Of a DNA stretch of 36,610 nucleotides, positions 31,266 through 36,610 are shown one piece after another; position 1 is the first letter of the stretch; every line of letters starts with the position of its first letter. The translations under genes were made by a program, and so were the position numbers. The notes under the pieces are model-generated. The model saw only the letters and a program-made list of their open reading frames with translations, had not been told where the DNA came from and searched no databases. The stretch is taken from assembly GCA_937886445.1 (NCBI GenBank), contig CALGBY010000086.1, positions 1-36,610 on the forward strand. The letters are read 5' to 3'. This DNA is from an uncultured Clostridia bacterium. Lineage in GTDB: Bacteria; Bacillota; Clostridia; Christensenellales; Aristaeellaceae.

Positions 31266-33032
31266 TCAGGCCACCCCCTTTTGCTGACTGGTATATACGT
31301 CGCGGTAGATCTCACTGCGTTCAAGCAGCTCCGCATGCGTACCGAAATCGGAGATCCTGCCGTCATCCAGCACGATGATCCTGTCCGCGTCCATTACGGA
31401 GGTGATACGCTGGGCAATGATGATTACAGTGGTATCCCCCATGTTTTCACGAAGCGCGTTTCGGATCGAGGCATCCGTAGCGGTATCAACGGCGCTTGTC
31501 GCGTCATCCAGGATCATGATCTTCGGTTTCTTGAGCAGCGCTCTCGCGATGCACAGCCTCTGCTTCTGACCGCCGGACACATTCACACCGCCCTGTCCGA
31601 GATCCATTTCATAGCCCTCCGGGAAACCGCGTACGAAGCCGTCCGCGGCAGCGATCCGGCAAGCCTGAGTGATCTCCTCCTCTGTCGCGTCCTTATCGCC
31701 CCAGCGAAGGTTTTCATTGATGGAGCCGGAGAAAAGCACATTCTTCTGCAGCACCATGGATACCTGATTTCTCAGGGCTTTCGTGTCATATTCCCGCACA
31801 TCCCTGCCGCCTACCAGAAGTCTGCCTTCCGTCACATCATACAGGCGCGGTATCAGGGACACCAGGGTGGTTTTTGCGGAGCCTGTCGCGCCGATCACGC
31901 CGATCGTCTCACCGGAGGCGATTTTCAGGCATATATCCTGAAGTACGGGGTTTTCCTTCTTTCCGCTGTAGGAAAAGGATACATGATCAAATTCGATCGA
32001 TCCGTCCGCCACATCCGTCGCGGCCTGCTCGGGGGAAACGATCTCCGGCTCCTCCTTCAGTACCTCGTTGATACGGCCGGCGCTGGCTCTCGAAAGAACA
32101 AAGGAGATGAAAAGGAAGGAAACCATCATCAGGCTCATCAGGATCTGAGTAAGGTAAGTGATGTACTGAGAGAGAGCACCCACCTGGAAAAGCTTCGCGG
32201 GATCACCGGGCACCATATATCCCTCGATCACCTGTCTTCCGCCGAACCACATCACGGCAACGATCGCGAAGCTCATCACGATCGTCATGATGGGGCCGTT
32301 CCAAAGCACGACTTTTTCGGCACTGCGCTGTGCTTTCATCACATCATCCGCGGAATACTCAAACTTCTTCTTTTCATGCTCGGCACGCACAAAAGCCTTC
32401 ACAACACGGATGCCGATCAGGTTCTCCTGCAGAGAGGAATTGAGCCCGTCATACATTTCCATCATTCTGCGGAATCTCGGATGAGCGAGCTTCATGATTA
32501 CGATCAGAGAACAAAGCAGGATAAACGCCGCAACGATCAGGATCGTGGAAAGGCTAGGGTTCAGACTGTACGCCATAAATGTAGCCACAATGACCATTAC
32601 CGGCGCGCGGAAAAGCATCTTGACCAGCATGATCGTGGTGTTCTGCAGCTGGTTCACATCCGTTGTCAATCTCGTAACAAGAGAAGCCGTTGAAAATTTG
32701 TCGATATTTTTGAAGGAAAACTTCTGGATCTTTTCAAAAATACCCTTTCGCATGTTCGCGGCAAACCCCATTCCGCCTACGGCGCCAAGACGGCTTCCGG
32801 CCATACCGAAGCACATAGATACCACAGCCATCGCCACCATGGTCAGACCGCAGGTGATCACGGGGCCGAGACCCGTCTGGGCCGCCTCCGGAATCGCGTG
32901 GTCGATCAGGGTGGTGATCTGCATCGGGATCAGCATTTCCATTACCACTTCACCGATCATGACAAACGGACACAGAATCAGTGCCCACTTATATTTACCG
33001 GCAAACCTGAATATCATTTTTAGCAGTTGCAA
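31266..33032 (-). CDS. ABC exporter half-transporter, degenerate ATPase subunit
   Basis: A 588-residue exporter subunit with six membrane helices (about 10-300) and an ATP-binding domain. Walker A is GATGSAKT near residue 384 (Ala in place of the usual second Gly), the signature is canonical VSGGQ, Walker B ends ILDDATSAVD near 508 with Asp for the catalytic Glu, and the switch His is Gln in IAQRIT. These changes mark the non-hydrolysing site of heterodimeric exporters such as BmrCD or TM287/288. The frame has an ATG at 33053 inside the MarR gene without a ribosome binding site, whereas GGAGG lies 8 nt before TTG 33032, directly after the MarR stop; TTG is preferred. Co-transcribed with the MarR-type regulator and the canonical subunit. 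Confidence 0.9.
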   Translation of the reverse strand: MQLLKMIFRFAGKYKWALILCPFVMIGEVVMEMLIPMQITTLIDHAIPEAAQTGLGPVITCGLTMVAMAVVSMCFGMAGSRLGAVGGMGFAANMRKGIFEKIQKFSFKNIDKFSTASLVTRLTTDVNQLQNTTIMLVKMLFRAPVMVIVATFMAYSLNPSLSTILIVAAFILLCSLIVIMKLAHPRFRRMMEMYDGLNSSLQENLIGIRVVKAFVRAEHEKKKFEYSADDVMKAQRSAEKVVLWNGPIMTIVMSFAIVAVMWFGGRQVIEGYMVPGDPAKLFQVGALSQYITYLTQILMSLMMVSFLFISFVLSRASAGRINEVLKEEPEIVSPEQAATDVADGSIEFDHVSFSYSGKKENPVLQDICLKIASGETIGVIGATGSAKTTLVSLIPRLYDVTEGRLLVGGRDVREYDTKALRNQVSMVLQKNVLFSGSINENLRWGDKDATEEEITQACRIAAADGFVRGFPEGYEMDLGQGGVNVSGGQKQRLCIARALLKKPKIMILDDATSAVDTATDASIRNALRENMGDTTVIIIAQRITSVMDADRIIVLDDGRISDFGTHAELLERSEIYRDVYTSQQKGVA

Positions 33033-33033
33033 A

Positions 33034-33534
33034 TCACTTTTCCTCCGTTTCATTGTTTTCGGGCATCCCGTATGCTTCTCTGTGCAATCTGCACACCGTC
33101 AGCCCGCGGGTGGTTTCATCCGCCAGATTATCGAACATTTTTTCACACAGCCGTTTTACGAGCGTGAGCTCATCCTCTGACAGACCGTCAAGCATCTCTC
33201 TGTCCAGACTGTCAAATGCTTCCTTGCCCACCGTCAGATGAAGCACCGCTTTCTCCGTGATGGCGATCCGGTTTCGGCGGCTGTCGTGTTCATCCGCGCT
33301 TCTTTCGATATAGCCCCTCTTTTCCAGCCTTTTGATGCTGGAGGCAGCGCTTGCAGGTGATATATCCAGCTCCTTCGCCACATCCTTCTGGTTGCAGCCG
33401 GGGTGGCTTCGGATATATTCCAGCATCTGCGGCTGACCCGGATGAAGGTCAAACGAAGACAGCTGCTTTCTGATACGGATCCTGCGCATCAGTTCCAGCC
33501 TTCTCACAGAATCGGCTACCTCGTGTATTTCCAT
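33034..33534 (-). CDS. MarR-family transcriptional regulator
   Basis: A 166-residue winged-helix regulator. HPGQPQMLEYI near residue 34 begins the DNA-binding domain. CNQKDVAKELDISPASAASSIKRLEKRGYIER (about 46-77) is the helix-turn-helix, and ADEHDSRRNRIAITEKA (about 79-95) the wing with the family's D-x-R motif. ATG 33534 has AAAGGAGG; the frame is open to 33561. It heads the operon with the two ABC exporter subunits, whose first gene starts at its stop codon, so it most likely represses its own operon through the palindrome at 33589. The ligand is unknown; a drug or toxic metabolite exported by the pump is the natural guess. Confidence 0.93.
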   Translation of the reverse strand: MEIHEVADSVRRLELMRRIRIRKQLSSFDLHPGQPQMLEYIRSHPGCNQKDVAKELDISPASAASSIKRLEKRGYIERSADEHDSRRNRIAITEKAVLHLTVGKEAFDSLDREMLDGLSEDELTLVKRLCEKMFDNLADETTRGLTVCRLHREAYGMPENNETEEK

Positions 33535-33559
33535 ACAGAGACCTCCTTTACACCGAACC

Positions 33560-33587
33560 ATTATATCAAAGCATAACAGAAAATCAA
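33560..33587 (-). promoter_or_regulatory. promoter of the marR-ABC operon
   Basis: On the minus strand TTGATT (33582-33587), 16-nt spacer, TATAAT (33560-33565). The leader before AAAGGAGG is very short, a few nucleotides. Confidence 0.7.
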
Positions 33588-33588
33588 G

Positions 33589-33605
33589 CGTTTAACAGTT
33601 AAACG
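33589..33605. promoter_or_regulatory. 17-bp palindrome, candidate MarR operator
   Basis: CGTTTAAC-A-GTTAAACG, perfect 8-bp arms around one base, directly upstream of the -35 hexamer of the marR operon. Size and symmetry fit a MarR dimer site. Confidence 0.65.
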
Positions 33606-33737
33606 GTTTACTTTATTTTCAGAGTGGAAAGAATTCTCCCTTTAAATACATCCGCGTGCCGATCCTTATGTAAAATTGCGATACTGATATTCTCAATGTC
33701 CCAGCTCTGTGTTATAATTATAAAGGAGGGCTCTTTT

Positions 33738-35171
33738 ATGAAAGCAAGGTTTTTGATATTTCCGGCGTTGATTCTTCTTTTGGTCTGCTGCGGTGCTCAG
33801 GCAGAAAACCCCTGCCCCGGTCATGAAAAATGCGGAAAAGAGCACTGCTACTGGTGCACCCCCATGGATATTTCGAATGAGCAGGCGGTATGGGAGATGC
33901 TCTGCGCGCCCATCACAGTCATCAGGGGCAACCAGAAGGACCAGTATCTGCTGCGTTCCCGTCCCGACAAAAACAGCGAACCCGTAGCCGATGTGACCTA
34001 CGCAAGCCAGGGAGTGCATGTGCTTGAAGAGCTTGACAACGGATGGACACGGGTGGAGGTACGCTCTTCCTCTTTTTCAGACAGTACGGTAAAGGCATGG
34101 AACAGCTTCGTTACCGGTTATGTTGAAACGGCTCTGCTTTATGACATTCTGCCCGATAATTCATCCTATGCCGTGGTGATAGACAAGCTTACGCAAAGAT
34201 GCTATATTTTCAGGAACGGTCATCTTTTTTCCACGCTTCTGTGCTCTACAGGAAAGCCGAACGCCTCCCAGCCCTACAACGAAACGCAAAGCGGAGAATT
34301 TCTGATCGTTTCCCCGGTAGGCAATTTCAACAGCAATGAGCTTGTGTGCGATATGGGGCTCCGCTTCAATCGCGGAAATCTTCTTCATCAGGTACCGTAT
34401 ATTCTTTCAGAAGACGGATATCAGGATTTTTCCACCTGTGAAAGCGCGCTCGGTTCACGCGCAAGTCACGGCTGTATCCGTGTGCAGCGCAGGCTGACTC
34501 CCGAAGGCACCAACATGACATGGCTGTGGAACAACAGAAAAATGAACAGCAGGCTGGTGATCTGGGAGGATTCCGAAGGGCGCTATCTGACTCTCCCCGA
34601 CAATGAAACGCCGGTTTATGTAAACTCAGCAGGCGGAAAAACCTATCATTCCGCCGCTGTCTGTGACGCGGTGGCCGAACGCTTTCTTCCGCTTAATCAG
34701 ATACGGTATATCGATCTCCGTTCAGAGCAGTACGCCGCGCTCACCCCCTGCAAATATTGCGTTCCTCCGCTCGGTCCCGAAAGGACCGTCGAGCTGAACG
34801 CCTCCTGTCTTTCGCAGCCGCCCATTTATACAGACAGTCTGGACGGCGCCTATTATCACTGGGATCCTTACTGTATACTCTATGATGAAGATTGTCTTCC
34901 GCTTACCTATGCCGGCAGCGCCTCTGCATTGCATGATATACTGTCTCCCTGCCCGGAATGTGTGATAAAGGCGCAGAATCCGGAACTTTATTATAATCCG
35001 TCAGGCGGAAAATACTATCATTCAAATCAGAACTGTGCTTATGTCAACAGCCGCTACCTGCCCCTGAGCCCGTTTGAATACCGGGAGCTTGACACACCTC
35101 CCTTCAGCTCATTAAAACCATGTCCCCGCTGCAACGCACCCAAACGAGGGCTTTACCCCACCGGTAATTGA
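33738..35171 (+). CDS. secreted L,D-transpeptidase (YkuD) with three C-terminal His/Cys repeats
   Basis: A 477-residue exported protein. The signal peptide ends near residue 22 (CCGAQA-EN). A short Cys-rich stretch (CPGHEKCGKEHCYWC) follows, then an SH3-like domain (about 55-140), then a YkuD domain (about 150-275) with the active site ASHGCIRVQRR, Cys246. These enzymes form 3-3 peptidoglycan cross-links or attach proteins to the wall. The C-terminal 190 residues hold three repeats, each with Tyr-His-x4-Cys, a Leu-Pro-Leu segment and a closing Pro-Cys-x-x-Cys, as in a small metal-binding finger. AAAGGAGG precedes ATG 33738; the open frame goes back to 33624. The deacetylase gene follows after 18 nt. 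Confidence 0.88.
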   Translation: MKARFLIFPALILLLVCCGAQAENPCPGHEKCGKEHCYWCTPMDISNEQAVWEMLCAPITVIRGNQKDQYLLRSRPDKNSEPVADVTYASQGVHVLEELDNGWTRVEVRSSSFSDSTVKAWNSFVTGYVETALLYDILPDNSSYAVVIDKLTQRCYIFRNGHLFSTLLCSTGKPNASQPYNETQSGEFLIVSPVGNFNSNELVCDMGLRFNRGNLLHQVPYILSEDGYQDFSTCESALGSRASHGCIRVQRRLTPEGTNMTWLWNNRKMNSRLVIWEDSEGRYLTLPDNETPVYVNSAGGKTYHSAAVCDAVAERFLPLNQIRYIDLRSEQYAALTPCKYCVPPLGPERTVELNASCLSQPPIYTDSLDGAYYHWDPYCILYDEDCLPLTYAGSASALHDILSPCPECVIKAQNPELYYNPSGGKYYHSNQNCAYVNSRYLPLSPFEYRELDTPPFSSLKPCPRCNAPKRGLYPTGN

Positions 35172-35189
35172 CGCAAGGAGTTGAAAGCA

Positions 35190-36545
35190 TTGAAAAAAGT
35201 AATCGGTTTCCTGCTTATCCTCATCATGATCTTTTCCGTGACTGCTTTCCCCGTTCACGCAGAAAAGGGACCCGGTCTGCCGGCGTTGTTCAGAGTGCAT
35301 TATGAATCCGAGGAGAAAACCGCCAAAAACGGAAACGCGTTTATCTATAAGGAATATCTTATCACCTGTTCCGATAAGCTCAACGCGCTCCTTAAAAACA
35401 CGGCAGATCTTTTTGAAAGCAACTATACGCCTTCCATGACAGACAAATGCTCGAAGCCACGCAGAAATAACCGCATGGACATCCACACTGTATGGTCCAG
35501 GACCGGCACACGCTGGCTGAGCGCGCTTGTGCTTTGCAGGTGGGCAAAAAACCGTGTACAGATGTTTTCACCCTTTTACGCCGTAACATGGGATCTTGAG
35601 AAGGACCGGAGGGTTTCGCTCACGGATATCTTCGCGTCAGACAGCGAAGCGTGGCAGATCCTGTCCGCCGGGGTCCGCACCCAGCTTGCTTCCTGCTATC
35701 CCCTGATAAAGGCGGATGACCAGCGTCTTTGCAGCATCAGCAGTATAGAAAACCTGGCTCTTACTCCCTTTACTCTGCACGCGGAAGAGCTTACGCTTCA
35801 TTTTTCGGCTTCGGACCTTTACGAGGGACAGAGCGGTTTGCTGAATGTGCGCTTCTACTATACCGATCTTCGTCCCTACATGACGCAGGAAGCGCTTGAA
35901 CAGACCGATAATTCCGCCTATCCCAAGGTAGCGCTCAGCTTCGACGACGGCCCCGCCTACAATGAGACTGCCGGTATTCTCAATAATCTTCGCAAGTTCG
36001 GAGCACGCGGTACGTTTTTTGTTGTAGGCAGCCGCATCGGTGAGTTTAAGGACATCCTGCACAGGACCTATGACGAAAACAACCTCGTTGAATCCCATAC
36101 AAACGGTCATAACGACGCTTCCAAGCAAACCTCCGCCGAGATCGTCAGGACAGTGCAGCGTTCCCAGAAGGCGATCAGCGATGTGATCGGCCCGGAGGCA
36201 ACTATGATGCGTCCGCCTTACGGAACTGCCGCGCCCTATACACGTTCCAAAGTAGGCCTGCCCGTTGTGATGTGGAACCTTGATACAAAGGACTGGACCG
36301 GAAAAACACCGTCCGCCGTTCTTTCCACTGTAAAAAACAAGGTCAAAAACGGAGACCTGATCCTGATGCATGATATCAAAACCAACACGGTCGAATCCTC
36401 CGCGAAGGTATGTGAATATCTGTACGAGCAGGGCTACATGATGGTAAGTGTTGAAGAACTGATGCGTTGCGGCGGCGTGATCATGCAAAGCGATCAAGTT
36501 TATTACCGCTGTCAGGACGGTCTGATCAACGATGATTCCTATTGA
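35190..36545 (+). CDS. secreted polysaccharide deacetylase (PdaC/NodB-like)
   Basis: A 451-residue exported protein: signal peptide about 1-24 (ending FPVHA-EK), an RsiV/PdaC-like DUF3298-type region (about 30-235), and a NodB domain with LSFDDGPAYN near residue 250, ESHTNGHND near 305, MRPPYGT near 340, LDTKDW near 362 and LILMHDI near 390. All metal and catalytic motifs are kept. It should deacetylate peptidoglycan sugars outside the cell. TTG 35181 touches AAGGAG with no spacing; TTG 35190 lies 9 nt behind it and begins LKKVIGFLL, so 35190 is chosen. It is probably co-transcribed with the L,D-transpeptidase and is a paralogue of the deacetylase at 11192 without the SH3 repeats. Confidence 0.88.
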   Translation: MKKVIGFLLILIMIFSVTAFPVHAEKGPGLPALFRVHYESEEKTAKNGNAFIYKEYLITCSDKLNALLKNTADLFESNYTPSMTDKCSKPRRNNRMDIHTVWSRTGTRWLSALVLCRWAKNRVQMFSPFYAVTWDLEKDRRVSLTDIFASDSEAWQILSAGVRTQLASCYPLIKADDQRLCSISSIENLALTPFTLHAEELTLHFSASDLYEGQSGLLNVRFYYTDLRPYMTQEALEQTDNSAYPKVALSFDDGPAYNETAGILNNLRKFGARGTFFVVGSRIGEFKDILHRTYDENNLVESHTNGHNDASKQTSAEIVRTVQRSQKAISDVIGPEATMMRPPYGTAAPYTRSKVGLPVVMWNLDTKDWTGKTPSAVLSTVKNKVKNGDLILMHDIKTNTVESSAKVCEYLYEQGYMMVSVEELMRCGGVIMQSDQVYYRCQDGLINDDSY

Positions 36546-36610
36546 CCGAAAATTCACTAAGGCAATACCGCACAAATGAGTTAGGGTGTGTCTCTAAAAT
36601 GAGGAATGTG

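Noticed and set aside
29723..32693. Long + strand open frames (418 and 527 codons) across the ABC exporter genes
   Set aside because: They are His-rich antisense shadows of two ABC transporter genes with complete Walker motifs.
33690..33718. TTCTCA - 17 nt - TATAAT as promoter of the L,D-transpeptidase gene
   Set aside because: The -10 box is only 6 nt from the AAAGGAGG ribosome binding site, so a transcript starting from it would begin inside that site. The -35 is also poor.

Overview
The window looks like chromosomal DNA of an anaerobic, low-complexity-wall Bacillota (class Clostridia), probably an uncultured gut lineage of moderate G+C. The evidence is: strong AAGGAGG-type ribosome binding sites before nearly every gene, several TTG starts placed correctly behind such sites, the gene order miaB - ylbF/ymcA-like - mutS - mutL - miaA - PLP 'aluminium resistance' lyase known from Bacillus and Clostridia, the clostridial TIGR03960/TIGR03936/RNase G cluster, and the NifU-like plus GGGtGRT gene pair. 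The organism call is inference; no rRNA marker is present.

Layout. 1-1830: end of a cluster with an S24/S26 signal-peptidase-like protein and a PF14907-type nucleotidyltransferase. 2000-5277: two divergent peptide/amino-acid genes, an N-acyl-D-amino-acid deacylase and a C69 dipeptidase, with good promoters between them. 5399-7137: a highly codon-biased pair, a NifU-like Fe-S scaffold and the GGGtGRT protein. 7066-9700: a 2.6-kb integrated element lodged in the 3' end of the GGGtGRT gene. 10167-14925: phosphoesterase, secreted SH3/NodB deacetylase, proC and a divergent GH3-like lipoprotein/secreted protein. 15081-27458: a long, tightly packed operon on the + strand for RNA and DNA maintenance (radical SAM pair, RNase G, MiaB, YlbF-like, MutS, MutL, MiaA, PLP lyase), closed by a strong terminator. 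27605-33534: minus-strand block, from right to left: MarR regulator, heterodimeric ABC exporter with one degenerate ATP site, DEAD-box helicase, and a small membrane protein. 33738-36545: secreted L,D-transpeptidase with three His/Cys repeats and a second NodB deacetylase.

The most unusual part is the element at 7066-9700. A 29-bp perfect direct repeat (7066-7094 and 9672-9700) lies inside the last codons of the GGGtGRT gene. The left copy finishes the gene with element-borne sequence and an element-borne terminator; the right copy is the displaced original 3' end, followed by the displaced original terminator. Inside are TTGACCGCA repeats next to both ends (candidate integrase arm sites), two inverted copies of a 33-bp palindrome flanking the cargo, a tyrosine recombinase remnant that has lost its N-terminal half and carries an amber stop one codon before the predicted Arg-Tyr, and a promoter-driven cargo of a small membrane protein (with a homopolymer frameshift) and a CPBP/CAAX-type intramembrane protease. 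This reads as a small, no longer self-mobile island that uses the 3' end of a conserved protein gene as attB.

All assignments come from reading motifs and context by eye; no database search was run, and homology calls carry that limit.
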